Below are positions 35,275 to 43,715 of a DNA stretch of 50,120 nucleotides, piece after piece. The number at the start of each line of letters is the position of its first letter. Position 1 is the stretch's first letter. The position numbers and the translations under genes are program-made. This DNA comes from Candidatus Faecalibacterium gallistercoris (GTDB lineage: Bacteria; Bacillota; Clostridia; Oscillospirales; Ruminococcaceae), in the NCBI GenBank assembly GCA_019116585.1, contig DXBJ01000046.1, positions 1 through 50,120 on the forward strand, written 5' to 3'. Below the pieces are notes generated by a model, which was not told where the DNA came from, did no database searches, and saw only the letters and a list, made by a program, of their open reading frames with translations.

Positions 35275-35733
35275 ATGTTTTTGGAGGGTCTGGACGCGCT
35301 GGATCAGCGCATCGTCCAGCTGCTGATCGAAAACGCCCGGATGTCCTACTCCGACATCGGGCAGGCGGTGGGCATCTCGCGGGTGGCGGTCAAGGCCCGC
35401 ATCCAGGCGCTGGAGCAGCGGGGCGTCATCGAGGAGTACACCACCATCATCAACCCGCAGAAGATCAGCGGCGCGGTCAGCTGCTATTTCGAGATCGAGA
35501 CACGGCCCGACACCCTGGCCGAGGTGACGGACCGCCTGGCCGCCAACGAGACGGTCACCCAGATCTACCGGGTCACCGGCAAGGACAAGCTCCACGTCCA
35601 CGCGGTGGCGGCTTCCAGCGAGGAGATGGAGCGGCTGATCCGGGAGGTGATCGACCCGCTGCCCGGGGTGGTCAGCTGCAGCTGCAACATCATCCTCTCC
35701 CGCATCAAGGACATCAAAGGGCTGCGGCTGTAG
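35275..35733 (+). CDS. Lrp/AsnC family transcriptional regulator
   Basis: A 152-residue regulator with an N-terminal winged helix (LDALDQRIVQLLIENARMSY, then VGISRVAVKARIQALEQRGV) and a C-terminal RAM effector-binding domain (about 70-150, with YRVTGKDKLHVHAVA). ATG 35275 is preceded by GGGGG. The effector is likely an amino acid, but cannot be named. It is divergent from the MATE gene, which may be a target. Confidence 0.93.
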   Translation: MFLEGLDALDQRIVQLLIENARMSYSDIGQAVGISRVAVKARIQALEQRGVIEEYTTIINPQKISGAVSCYFEIETRPDTLAEVTDRLAANETVTQIYRVTGKDKLHVHAVAASSEEMERLIREVIDPLPGVVSCSCNIILSRIKDIKGLRL

Positions 35734-35756
35734 ACCCGCCCACCCGCCCCCAGCGG

Positions 35757-35900
35757 AAGTCCCCCCGCGGCTGCGCCGCCGCCCCCGTTGGGGGCTGTCC
35801 CGGCAGGGGGCGTTCCTCTGTGCTGACTGCAAGGCGGCGGAACCGTTTCAAGGAGTCCCCCCTCAGCCGCCTGCGGCGGCAGCTCCCCCGCTGGGGGAGC
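35757..35900. repeat. Two copies of a C/G-rich hairpin repeat
   Basis: Copy 1 (35757-35797) and copy 2 (35851-35900) share the plan TCCCCCC - small hairpin - CCCCCG(T/C)TGGGGG. In copy 2, GCCGCCTGCGGCGGC forms the inner hairpin and CTCCCCCGCTGGGGGAG the outer. It resembles the short palindromic repeats scattered in intergenic DNA of gut Clostridia. No coding potential is apparent. Confidence 0.5.
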
Positions 35901-35969
35901 GCCGGGCCCTTTTGCCCGGCCGGACACGGGATGTCCGGCGGCCGGAGAGGCGTCTCCCGGCCTGTGTCC

Positions 35970-35998
35970 TTGCCGGAAAGGCCGCCGTGCGGTATGCT
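35970..35998 (+). promoter_or_regulatory. Promoter of the XRE-membrane gene
   Basis: TTGCCG (35970-35975) and TATGCT (35993-35998) with a 17-base spacer, only 22 bases before the start codon. Confidence 0.55.
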
Positions 35999-36020
35999 GA
36001 ACGTGAAAGGAGACGGCGTC

Positions 36021-36560
36021 ATGGATCAGAAAAAGATCGGGGCCTTCCTCAGGGCCCTGCGGGCCGAAAAGGGCCTCACCCAGGAACAGCTGGCGGAAAA
36101 GATGCTGGTATCCAGCCGGACGGTATCCCGCTGGGAGACCGGCGCCAACCTGCCCGACTTGAGCGTCCTTTTGGAGATCGCGGATTTTTACGGCGTCGAA
36201 CTCCGGGAACTGCTGGACGGCGAAAGGAGGACGCATACGATGGAAGGAACGACGAAACAGGATACCCGCGACACCCTGCAGATCGCGGCGGGGTATTCCG
36301 CCGAGGTGAACCGGCGGATCACCCGCAACCTGAACTGGATGGCCTGGCTGGGAGTGGCGGCGTTTGCCCTCTATGGAGCGCTGGAGGTTTGTGGCCTGGC
36401 GGCGGAGGGCTGGACGATGAATCTGGCGGACTTTGCCCTCGGGGGAGCTTTCGGCATCCTGCTGGGGCTGGCCCTGATGACCGGGCCGGCCGGCAGGCTG
36501 TTGTTCCGCCTGAAACGAAAGCTCCTGGGAAAAGCGGACCCGGAAGCGGAGGAAGGCTGA
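36021..36560 (+). CDS. XRE-family regulator with membrane C-terminus
   Basis: A 179-residue protein from ATG 36021 behind AAAGGAG. The N-terminal Cro/CI-type HTH (about 5-62) contains KGLTQEQLAEKMLVSSRTVS and RWETGANLPDLSVLLEIADF (two halves of one domain). The C-terminal half has two hydrophobic helices (about 105-125 and 133-155) and a basic tail. Such proteins regulate genes from the membrane. The signal is unknown. Confidence 0.88.
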   Translation: MDQKKIGAFLRALRAEKGLTQEQLAEKMLVSSRTVSRWETGANLPDLSVLLEIADFYGVELRELLDGERRTHTMEGTTKQDTRDTLQIAAGYSAEVNRRITRNLNWMAWLGVAAFALYGALEVCGLAAEGWTMNLADFALGGAFGILLGLALMTGPAGRLLFRLKRKLLGKADPEAEEG

Positions 36561-36573
36561 TCCCCCCGGCACA

Positions 36574-36630
36574 CAAAAAATCAGGACGCAGAGAAGGTGC
36601 GAGGGCACCGGTTCTGCGTCCTGTTTGTTT
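36574..36630. terminator. Bidirectional terminator between the XRE gene and tig
   Basis: AGGACGCAGA (36583-36592) pairs with TCTGCGTCCT (36613-36622) around a GGTGC/GCACC arm, with A-rich and T-rich flanks on both sides. Confidence 0.88.
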
Positions 36631-36654
36631 TGATTGAAAGGGGTGGGAGAGGCT

Positions 36655-37956
36655 TTACGCCTGGATCTCCTTGACGGTGGAGCGCTGGATCACCCAGTCG
36701 GCGGCACGGCGGATGGCCTCGTTGCGGCGGAAGGCCCGCAGGTCGGTCTTTTCCTTGACCTCCTCCAGGGTCTTTTTGGCCATTTCGGCCCGCTGGGCCA
36801 GCTGGGCGTCCACCTCGGCGTCGGTGGGCATCAGCCCTTCGGCCCCGGCGATCTGGAGCAGGGCCATCCGGGCGCGGGTGTTCCGCTCGGCCACCTTGCG
36901 GACGGTGGCCTTGAACTCGTCCCGGGTCTGGTGGACCTGGCCCAGGTACTTGTCCAGGCTCATCCGCTGCATCTGCAGCTGCTGCTGGAAGGACTGCATC
37001 TCGGCGTGGTAGGCGTTTTCCACCAGGATGTCGGGCAGCTCGCCTTCGGCGGCGTCGGCCAGCATCATCAGGATCTGGTTGCGGGCGTGGTTGACGGCGG
37101 CGGTCCGCTTGCGCTTGGCCAGCTGGTCGTGGATCTGGGCGCGGTATTCCTCCATGGTGTCCACCTTGCCCGCCTTCTTGGCAAAGTCGCTGTTCAGGGC
37201 CGGCAGCTGGCGGATGCACACGTCGATGATCTTGACCTTGAAGGTGGCCTCTTTGCCGGCCAGATCCTTGGCGTGGTAGGAGGCGGGGAAGGTGACGTTC
37301 AGGTCGAACTCGTCCCCTGCCTGATGGCCGACGATGCCTTCCTCAAAGCCGGGGATCATCCGGCCGCGGCCCAGCTCGATGGCCTGCTTGGTGGCCGAGC
37401 CGCCGGGGAACGGCTCGCCGTTGACATAGCCGGTGTAGTCCATGTGGACGATGTTGCCCTTGACCGCCGGGCCCTTGTGGGGCACCAGCTCGGCAAAGCC
37501 GGCGCGGCGGCGCTCGATCACCCGGTCCACCTCCTTGTCGGTGGTGGCGGGGATGGTGCAGCTGACCTCAAAGCCCTGGGTCTTGCCCAGCACGAAGGTG
37601 GGCTGCAGGGCGACGGTGGCGGTGGCCACGAAGCCGTCCTCTTTTTTCACGCTGACCAGGTCGTAGCTGGGCTCGTCCACCGGGGTCAGATCGTGGTCGG
37701 CCAGGGCCTTTTCGTACAGGCCGGGGACGTCCCGGTCCATCAGGTCGTTGATGGCGTCGTACCAGAACACGTGCTCGCCGCGGTCGGCCTCGATCTGGGC
37801 GCGGTCGGCCTGCCCCTTGGCAAAACCCTTGATCGTAAAGGTATCCCGCGTGCGCTCATAGACAGCCTCGGCGGCCTCCTCCAGCTCGGCGGCCGAGGCG
37901 CTGAAGGTCATTTTGCAGATGTTCTTTTCAGGCGTTTCTACACTTACCAGTTTCAT
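36655..37956 (-). CDS. tig: Trigger factor
   Basis: A 433-residue ribosome-associated chaperone and prolyl isomerase. The N-terminal ribosome-binding domain (about 1-110) includes TIKGFAKGQADRAQIEADRG, a variant of the family GFRxGK signature. The FKBP-like domain (about 150-245) has GDEFDLNVTFPASYHAKDLA. A long helical C-terminal domain completes it. ATG 37956 follows GGAGGG. It is not followed by clpP/clpX here, unlike in Bacillus. Confidence 0.96.
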   Translation of the reverse strand: MKLVSVETPEKNICKMTFSASAAELEEAAEAVYERTRDTFTIKGFAKGQADRAQIEADRGEHVFWYDAINDLMDRDVPGLYEKALADHDLTPVDEPSYDLVSVKKEDGFVATATVALQPTFVLGKTQGFEVSCTIPATTDKEVDRVIERRRAGFAELVPHKGPAVKGNIVHMDYTGYVNGEPFPGGSATKQAIELGRGRMIPGFEEGIVGHQAGDEFDLNVTFPASYHAKDLAGKEATFKVKIIDVCIRQLPALNSDFAKKAGKVDTMEEYRAQIHDQLAKRKRTAAVNHARNQILMMLADAAEGELPDILVENAYHAEMQSFQQQLQMQRMSLDKYLGQVHQTRDEFKATVRKVAERNTRARMALLQIAGAEGLMPTDAEVDAQLAQRAEMAKKTLEEVKEKTDLRAFRRNEAIRRAADWVIQRSTVKEIQA

Positions 37957-38012
37957 GTCGATGTTACCCTCCGTGCGGCCCCATGCGGGCGCGATGTAGT
38001 CAATTTAAAATT

Positions 38013-38045
38013 ATTATAGCACATTCGGCGCAAAAGCGGTATAAT
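38013..38045. promoter_or_regulatory. Divergent -10 elements between tig and sdaAB
   Basis: TATAAT occurs on the minus strand (38013-38018, for tig) and on the plus strand (38040-38045, for sdaAB). No good -35 boxes at standard spacing were found. Confidence 0.4.
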
Positions 38046-38109
38046 AAAATTGGATTTTTCTGCGGGCAGGCCCCTCTGCCCGCCCCAATTTGCAGCGAAA
38101 GGCTAGGTT

Positions 38110-38784
38110 TTGCACGCGATGCGCCTGTTTGACGTCCTGGGGCCGGTCATGATCGGCCCTTCCTCCAGCCATACCGCCGGCGCGGCCCGCATCGGCCGGA
38201 CGGCCCGCCAGCTTCTGGGCGAGGCGCCTGTCCGGGCCGACATCGGGCTGTACGGCAGCTTTGCCACCACCGGCCGGGGCCACGGCACCGACCGGGCCAT
38301 TGTGGCCGGGCTGCTGGGCATGAAGCCGGACGACCCCCGCCTGCCCGACAGCTTTGCCCTGGCCCGGGAAGCGGGGCTGGACTTTGCCATCCACCCGGTG
38401 GAGCTGCGCTCCGCCCACCCCAACACCGCCGTCCTGGCCCTGGAAGGGCCCACCCGCCGGCTGAACCTGTCCGCCGCCTCGGTGGGGGGCGGACGCATCC
38501 GGGTCACCTCCATCGACGGGGTGGCCGCCGATTTTGGCGGGGACGCCAATACCCTCATCATCCACAACGACGACACCCCCGGCTGCATCGCCGAGGTGGC
38601 GATGGCGCTGGCCCGGCGGCAGATCAACGTGGCCTCCATGCAGGTGTTCCGCTCGGCCCCGGGGGGCGAGGCGGTGATGGTGCTGGAATGCGACAGCCAC
38701 ATCCCCGCCCCGCTGGAGTTCCAGCTGACGGCGGTGCCGGGCATCCGCAAGGTCACCTGCCTGAATGTGGACGACGAAGCATAG
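38110..38784 (+). CDS. sdaAB: L-serine dehydratase, iron-sulfur-dependent, beta subunit
   Basis: A 224-residue subunit that, with the alpha chain, deaminates L-serine to pyruvate. TTG 38110 follows AAAGG by 7 bases; ATG 38119 is the alternative. The family start LFDVLGPVMIGPSSSHTAGA is clear. An ACT domain lies at the C-terminus (about 148-224, with NTLIIHNDDTPGCIAEVAMA). It is followed 14 bases later by a small FakA-like gene and then sdaAA. Confidence 0.95.
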   Translation: MHAMRLFDVLGPVMIGPSSSHTAGAARIGRTARQLLGEAPVRADIGLYGSFATTGRGHGTDRAIVAGLLGMKPDDPRLPDSFALAREAGLDFAIHPVELRSAHPNTAVLALEGPTRRLNLSAASVGGGRIRVTSIDGVAADFGGDANTLIIHNDDTPGCIAEVAMALARRQINVASMQVFRSAPGGEAVMVLECDSHIPAPLEFQLTAVPGIRKVTCLNVDDEA

Positions 38785-38798
38785 AAAGGACCCGGACC

Positions 38799-39047
38799 AT
38801 GGAATACAGATACGATACCCAGCTTTTGATCGACGGCTGCCGCGTGGGCGAGGACGCCGTCAACGACTATATCCGCAGCCACTTTGCAGGCGACTGCCTG
38901 CTGACCGTCGGGGATGAGGACACCCTCAAGCTCCATTTCCACACCAACGAGCCCTGGCGCGTGCTGGAGTACTGCGCCGGCCTGGGGGAGATCTACGACA
39001 TCGTAGTGGAAGATATGGACCGGCAGGCGCGGGGCCTGCGGGGCTGA
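38799..39047 (+). CDS. Small protein resembling the C-terminal end of DAK2/FakA-type proteins
   Basis: An 82-residue protein from ATG 38799 behind AAAGGA. The segment LKLHFHTNEPWRVLEYCAGL followed by GEIYDIVVEDMDRQ resembles the conserved histidine/threonine tail of YloV/FakA fatty-acid kinase-like proteins. No kinase domain is present. It sits precisely between the two serine dehydratase subunits, with 14 bases on each side, so it is probably co-translated. Its role is unknown; a regulatory or assembly function is speculative. Confidence 0.8.
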   Translation: MEYRYDTQLLIDGCRVGEDAVNDYIRSHFAGDCLLTVGDEDTLKLHFHTNEPWRVLEYCAGLGEIYDIVVEDMDRQARGLRG

Positions 39048-39061
39048 AGGGAGGAGCGCGT

Positions 39062-39946
39062 ATGTCCTTTTTATCCTGTGCCGAGATGCTGGCCTATGCC
39101 CACGAGCAGGGCTGCACCCTGGCCCAAGCGGTGCTGCGCAGCGACCTGGCCGAGAGCCGCCTGACCGAAGAGGCCAGCCGGGCCGAGATGCGGCGCCTGT
39201 GGCAGGTGATGCAGGCCACCAGCCGGGACTATGAGCCGGGCCGCCGCAGCCGCAGCGGCCTGGTGGGCGGGGACGCCGCCAAAGTGGAGCAGGCGGCCGC
39301 CCAGGGCCGGCTGCTGGGCGGCGACTACCTGGCAGCGGTGACGGCGGAAGCCCTCAAGACCGCCGAGTGCAACGCCTGCATGAAGCGGATCGTGGCGGCC
39401 CCCACGGCGGGCAGCTGCGGGGTGCTGCCGGCGGTGCTGCTGCCCCTGGCCCGGGCCGGCGAGGCCGGCGACGAGGCGATCTGCGAGGCGCTGTATGTGG
39501 CGGCCGGCTTCGGGCAGGTGATCGCCGCCCGGGCCACCCTGGCCGGGGCCGAAGGCGGCTGCCAGGCCGAGGTGGGGGCCGCCAGCGCCATGGCCGCCGC
39601 CGCCCTGTGCTACCTGAAAGGGGGCACCCCCGCCGCCTGCGCGGCGGCTGCCGCCATGGCCCTGGGCAACCTGCTGGGCCTGGTCTGCGACCCGGTGGCC
39701 GGCCTGGTGGAAGTGCCCTGCGTGAAACGGAACGTGGTGGGCGCGGTGAACGCCGTGGCCTGCGCCAACATGGCCCTGGCCGGCATCGACAGCGCCATCC
39801 CCTGTGACGAGGTGATCGACGCCATGGGCCGGGTGGGGCTGCAGCTCTCCCCCGACCTGCGGGAGACCGGCCTGGGCGGCCTGGCCGCCACCCCCACCGG
39901 CCGGGCCATCGCCCGCCGTCTGGCCGCCGAGGCCGGCGGGGTCTGA
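39062..39946 (+). CDS. sdaAA: L-serine dehydratase, iron-sulfur-dependent, alpha subunit
   Basis: A 294-residue catalytic subunit. The 4Fe-4S cluster cysteines are probably those in ECNACMKRIVAAPTAGSCG, CDPVAGLVEVPCVKRN and SAIPCDEVI. The serine-binding region TAGSCGVLPAVLLPL and the motif GGCQAEVGAASAMAAAALCY are typical. ATG 39062 follows GGGAGGAG. It is last in the sda operon; the next 75 bases are A+T-rich and lead into the tRNA promoter. Confidence 0.95.
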   Translation: MSFLSCAEMLAYAHEQGCTLAQAVLRSDLAESRLTEEASRAEMRRLWQVMQATSRDYEPGRRSRSGLVGGDAAKVEQAAAQGRLLGGDYLAAVTAEALKTAECNACMKRIVAAPTAGSCGVLPAVLLPLARAGEAGDEAICEALYVAAGFGQVIAARATLAGAEGGCQAEVGAASAMAAAALCYLKGGTPAACAAAAAMALGNLLGLVCDPVAGLVEVPCVKRNVVGAVNAVACANMALAGIDSAIPCDEVIDAMGRVGLQLSPDLRETGLGGLAATPTGRAIARRLAAEAGGV

Positions 39947-40021
39947 ACCGGCCTTCCCGGCCCGCTCCGCCCTCTTTCCGGCGCCTGCCGGGGACCCGCC
40001 AAAATTTTTTTCAAAAAACAG

Positions 40022-40050
40022 TTGACAAACGGCCCCGCAGATGGTAGAAT
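40022..40050 (+). promoter_or_regulatory. Promoter of tRNA-Arg
   Basis: TTGACA (40022-40027) and TAGAAT (40045-40050) with a 17-base spacer. Confidence 0.88.
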
Positions 40051-40086
40051 ATATCTCGTTCCGGACAGAACACAAACGGAACGTAT

Positions 40087-40163
40087 GCGTTGGTAGCTCA
40101 GCTGGATAGAGTGACTGACTACGAATCAGTAGGCCGGGGGTTCGAGTCCCTTCCATCGCACCA
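40087..40163 (+). tRNA. tRNA-Arg (anticodon ACG)
   Basis: A 77-base cloverleaf with encoded CCA. Acceptor GCGTTGG/CCATCGC has one T-T mismatch at the fourth pair. The anticodon stem ACTGA/TCAGT holds the loop CTACGAA with ACG. The T arm is GGGGG-TTCGAGT-CCCTT, with two G-T pairs. The gene is intact and preceded by a strong promoter. A mobile element begins at its 3' end. Confidence 0.95.
40137..40163 (+). other. Probable left attachment site (attL) of the integrated element
   Basis: The 3' part of tRNA-Arg (T loop through CCA) directly adjoins element DNA with an outward-located tyrosine integrase gene ending 81 bases away. Integrases of this class use tRNA 3' ends. The exact crossover and the matching attR, beyond the right edge, cannot be seen. 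Confidence 0.65.
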
Positions 40164-40207
40164 AAATCCCACGAAGAATCGAAAGGTTCTCCGTGGGATT
40201 TTTGTTT
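40164..40207. terminator. Terminator after tRNA-Arg and of the integrase gene
   Basis: AAAATCCCACG pairs with CGTGGGATTTT, with an inner AGAA/TTCT arm. TTTGTTTTTG follows on the plus strand. Confidence 0.85.
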
Positions 40208-40243
40208 TTGTGGTGCGGCAGGCTACTAAAATTCAACTTGCGT

Positions 40244-41650
40244 TCAACTCGATGGATCTTCTGCTTTTTTGTCAAAGACATCAGCCAGGATGTCGGCGCT
40301 TTTTTTGTCAGCCTGCTCCATGACATGGGCGTAGATATTGCTGGTGGTGCTCACCTGCGCATGGCCCAGCCGGGCAGAGACACTGACGCTGTCCATTCCT
40401 TTATAGAACAGCAGGCTGGCCATCGAATGCCGGAAGGCATGGGGATTGATATGAGGCAAACCATGCCGCTTGCTGAACCGGTCCAGCCAGGTGTTGACCG
40501 AATCCGGGTGCATGGGAGAACCGTCCTCCTGCGCAAAGAGAAAATTTTGATCCCGGTAGTAGTTTCCCAAGCGTTTGATCTCCACCTCCTGGCACTTCTT
40601 ATATTGTCTGAGAAGTTCCATCGTCTGGGGCGGCAGCGCAATGGTGCGTTTGGACTTCTCTGTTTTGGGGGTGTCTTCATATAGGCCTACGCCGGGCACA
40701 TACAGAACGTTGTTGTCAATGCGGATGGTACCTTGTTCAAAATCCACACGGTCCCATTTCAGGCCCATCAATTCCCCACGGCGGCACCCACTCATCATAA
40801 GAATGGTGATCATGGTGCGCCATTTAATGTCCTCTTTTTCCAGGGCATCCTGGATTTTAATCAGTTCTTTTGGCTGGAAGTGGTTTACCTCTTTATGCTG
40901 TATTTTCGGCAGTGTAGCTCTTTTTGCTACATTCTGAACAACCAGCCCTTCCTTGACCGCATGTTCCAGCACCATCGAAATCATCCTGTGGTAGTGCTGG
41001 ATGGTATTGGCCGAGAGGGTATTCACCTTCCGCTCTGTGGTGAAAACTTCTTCCAACTCCATGTTCAATCCTTTACAGATGGCGAGAGCTTTCTTTACAG
41101 GAGTTGGATTCCCTTTCACAATGAGATAAACCGTATTGAGCGACACACCAGAGCGCTCTGCCAGCTCCTTTCGGGTCATTCCCTTATTGTTTAAAATTGC
41201 CGGTAAGTTTTTGGCAACCGCCATATTCTGCTCTACGCCAGAGCCTTCTTCTTCCAGTTGCATATAGAACGCATTCAGATGGTCAGGCCGCAGATCTTTC
41301 AGCAGAATATGACCGATGGCCTTATATGTACGGGGAATGAGGTAACGATATCCTTTGAGAGTTGTCTGCTTTGTTCCTGATCGTTTTTTCAGTTCAAGAA
41401 CGTAATCACAGTATTGGTCAAAACGTTGGCGGGCGTTTTCCAGACTCCCTTCTTTCACTTCCTTTTCCAGGGTGGCAGCATAGGCCTCTGCCTTTTTGCG
41501 GGCGCTCTTCTCACTCCAGGTCGGCTTGACCTCGAAGGTAGCGGTGAAGGGCTTGAGCTGTTTGCCGTCCGGTCCGCGTCCACGGAAGATGCGGATGGAA
41601 TAGGAAATCAGTTTGCCGTCTTTATTCCGGCGCTCCTGTAAATTGGCCAT
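40244..41650 (-). CDS. Tyrosine-type site-specific integrase with embedded HTH domain
   Basis: A 468-residue integrase. An N-terminal arm-binding domain (about 1-65) is followed by a core-binding domain (about 70-245), which is interrupted at about 147-203 by a Cro/CI-like HTH (KGMTRKELAERSGVSLNTVY). The catalytic domain has Arg291 in GCRRGELMG, His404 and Arg407 in HAFRHSM, His430 in GHAQ, and the nucleophile Tyr440 in SNIYAHVM. ATG 41650 follows AAGGAGG. It is adjacent to the tRNA-Arg attachment site. The HTH could link integration to transcriptional control, which is inference. Confidence 0.95.
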   Translation of the reverse strand: MANLQERRNKDGKLISYSIRIFRGRGPDGKQLKPFTATFEVKPTWSEKSARKKAEAYAATLEKEVKEGSLENARQRFDQYCDYVLELKKRSGTKQTTLKGYRYLIPRTYKAIGHILLKDLRPDHLNAFYMQLEEEGSGVEQNMAVAKNLPAILNNKGMTRKELAERSGVSLNTVYLIVKGNPTPVKKALAICKGLNMELEEVFTTERKVNTLSANTIQHYHRMISMVLEHAVKEGLVVQNVAKRATLPKIQHKEVNHFQPKELIKIQDALEKEDIKWRTMITILMMSGCRRGELMGLKWDRVDFEQGTIRIDNNVLYVPGVGLYEDTPKTEKSKRTIALPPQTMELLRQYKKCQEVEIKRLGNYYRDQNFLFAQEDGSPMHPDSVNTWLDRFSKRHGLPHINPHAFRHSMASLLFYKGMDSVSVSARLGHAQVSTTSNIYAHVMEQADKKSADILADVFDKKAEDPSS

Positions 41651-41690
41651 TGAAAAAGTCCTCCTTATTTACTATCTTGGTAATAAAGAA

Positions 41691-41722
41691 AGGATCCCTG
41701 TCTGCGGACAGGCAGAGATCCT
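41691..41722. other. Hairpin between xis-like gene and integrase
   Basis: AGGATC-CCTGTC pairs with GACAGG-GATCCT around TGCG, with a small asymmetric bulge. It could limit read-through from the xis-like gene into the integrase gene. Confidence 0.5.
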
Positions 41723-41758
41723 AGATGATGGCATATGTACGCGCGAAAAACGGAATGA

Positions 41759-41986
41759 TCAAGCTGCTGGCGGGATGGGTTTGCAGCCGTTGGTGATAAA
41801 GGCGAGCACATCCTCATAGAGAACGAGCGCCTTGTTGCCGCAGCGAATAGAAGGAATCAAACCCTCTTTAACCCAGGCACGGAGAGCGGACTCTCCGATG
41901 CGGTAACCCTCTTCCTGAAGGCGGCGGTAGATCTCGTGGATGGACCCGCACTGGACAGGGCCGGTTGCATACTTACTCAGTTTCAT
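41759..41986 (-). CDS. Excisionase-like small DNA-binding protein
   Basis: A 75-residue protein from ATG 41986, 6 bases after AGGAGG. The winged-helix pattern GYRIGESALRAWVKEGLIPS followed by IRCGNKALVLYEDVLAFI resembles the MerR/excisionase-type fold. Its position next to the integrase suggests a role as recombination directionality factor. No close match can be named. Confidence 0.75.
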   Translation of the reverse strand: MKLSKYATGPVQCGSIHEIYRRLQEEGYRIGESALRAWVKEGLIPSIRCGNKALVLYEDVLAFITNGCKPIPPAA

Positions 41987-42038
41987 AAGCATCCTCCTAA
42001 ATGAACAACTCTGTTGACTTATATCAGATATCGCGTTT

Positions 42039-43715
42039 TCAATCATTTGGGATATCCGCTGTTTTTGCCGCTTTTTCCAGCGCCTCCAAGTCGAGCTTAT
42101 AGACGCGCGGCAGCTTTGGACCGTTTCCTATATGTACCTGATATGTACTCTTTTCATTGGAGTATAAGATGTTATATAGGGTCAGGTTCTTTACAATATC
42201 GTTGATGTTGCAGTTTTGGTAACCTGGCTGCTGTCTAACGCAGGTTTCCAGTGCTGCTTTTCGCAAGCAAAGATAACCATCATCCAGATCGGCTCCATCC
42301 ATCTGTGACAGCCTTTCTTCAAGCTTTTTCTTTTTATTGACGAGAGCGAATCTGCCCTTTTGGTATGCATTCCATAGAATTGCAGGGATGCTGGCCCGCT
42401 TTTGGTATGCGGCAAGCCGATTCAGATATAGCTGAGTCTCACTCCATGACCTGTTCAAAGCCGCATCGAGGCGATATTGGTATGTCTTCCGTTCTTCAGG
42501 CGGCATTCCTTCATTTTCTGCGGCGACCAACAGCAATTTGAACGCACAACGCAGTACCGTCAGATTGGTTCGGACACGCTGGTTATTACAGTTTTGAAGC
42601 ACTGCTGGCGGGTCCTGCAATTCCTCCTTGATATGATAGAGGAAGTTATCCCCCTGGTTGACAAACGTACACAAGAAAGCGTGCGCCGCACTTCCAGATA
42701 GTGCCGGCGTACAGTTGTTTGGTAGATGTAGCTGCCTGGTAATTGGTATCAGAATGCAGCGCTCCACATCGGACGCTTTGCCGAAGAGAAGCTCCGCAGT
42801 GAACAGGATGCCACCGATACACTGTTGCTGGCTCAATTTTCCACCTGGATTTCTACTGATGGGGTTGCCGTTGGCCCCTTCGCGGATCAGCTGTCCAGAG
42901 AGTTCCATACGCTTTTCCTGCGATTTAGAACTTGCACTATATGCAATGTCATCTATAATCAGCAGTTGATCGCGGTGTATCGTCGTGAGTTCCCGTGTGG
43001 ATGACAGCGTTGCCCCTGCATCAAAGAGGAGGGCGGGGCCTGCTTTGGGGTTATTTGCATATGCAAAAATACCTCCAAGCCTTTTTGCCGCAACCGTTTT
43101 GCCACAACCGTGTTCGCCATAGACCCAACCGACAGCTTGGAATTCGATGCCGCAACCCCGTATTGCGCTGAGGATCAGAGATAGATAGCTGTAAGATACG
43201 AGCAGATAGAGCTCATCCGGTTCGTTATAGATGCTATTCAGCAAGTGGGTCACGGGTTGTGCATTGTTGGTCCGAAGGAGCTTTAGTTTCTCTACCTGTG
43301 GGTCGATGACGTAACAGATCTGGGGATTGATCCCAATGGTCGTGTCTCCTTCTACCGCTACCCATGACTCGTTCGGCAGACGGTAGCATCCGTTCTTATC
43401 AAAGTACAAAGGAAGTTCGCCTTCCTTTTGCTGTTGGATGATGCTGCGTCTCAATGCCTCGCCGGCCTTCTTTTTTTCTTTTGCAGAGAGATCAGGCATG
43501 AGCTGAAGGCTCTCCATCAATTTTTTATAGCGGCAACATTCGTCCAGAGAAAGAACAGCTGTTTCATAGGACTTGCTGCCGATGTCGACAAAAATGATCG
43601 CGTGCGTAGATTCCCCATTGTATACGTTTCGGAGAGGAATCACAGCGATTTTTATCTCCGCTTTCGGGTTTTCATAGACCCAGTTCATCTGTGGTGGCCG
43701 CTTTGCGATGTTCAT
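42039..43715 (-). CDS. P-loop ATPase of mobile element (DUF927-like)
   Basis: A 558-residue protein. The Walker A motif is VGWVYGEHGCGKTVAAKRLG near residue 205, and Walker B is QLLIIDDIAYSASSKS. The order and spacing resemble DUF927/primase-associated helicase-like proteins of plasmids and integrative elements. A role in element replication is likely but not proven. The C-terminal 150 residues are basic and helical. ATG 43715 directly follows the stop of the small upstream gene, with GGAGGTG overlapping that gene, so they are coupled. Confidence 0.75.
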   Translation of the reverse strand: MNIAKRPPQMNWVYENPKAEIKIAVIPLRNVYNGESTHAIIFVDIGSKSYETAVLSLDECCRYKKLMESLQLMPDLSAKEKKKAGEALRRSIIQQQKEGELPLYFDKNGCYRLPNESWVAVEGDTTIGINPQICYVIDPQVEKLKLLRTNNAQPVTHLLNSIYNEPDELYLLVSYSYLSLILSAIRGCGIEFQAVGWVYGEHGCGKTVAAKRLGGIFAYANNPKAGPALLFDAGATLSSTRELTTIHRDQLLIIDDIAYSASSKSQEKRMELSGQLIREGANGNPISRNPGGKLSQQQCIGGILFTAELLFGKASDVERCILIPITRQLHLPNNCTPALSGSAAHAFLCTFVNQGDNFLYHIKEELQDPPAVLQNCNNQRVRTNLTVLRCAFKLLLVAAENEGMPPEERKTYQYRLDAALNRSWSETQLYLNRLAAYQKRASIPAILWNAYQKGRFALVNKKKKLEERLSQMDGADLDDGYLCLRKAALETCVRQQPGYQNCNINDIVKNLTLYNILYSNEKSTYQVHIGNGPKLPRVYKLDLEALEKAAKTADIPND

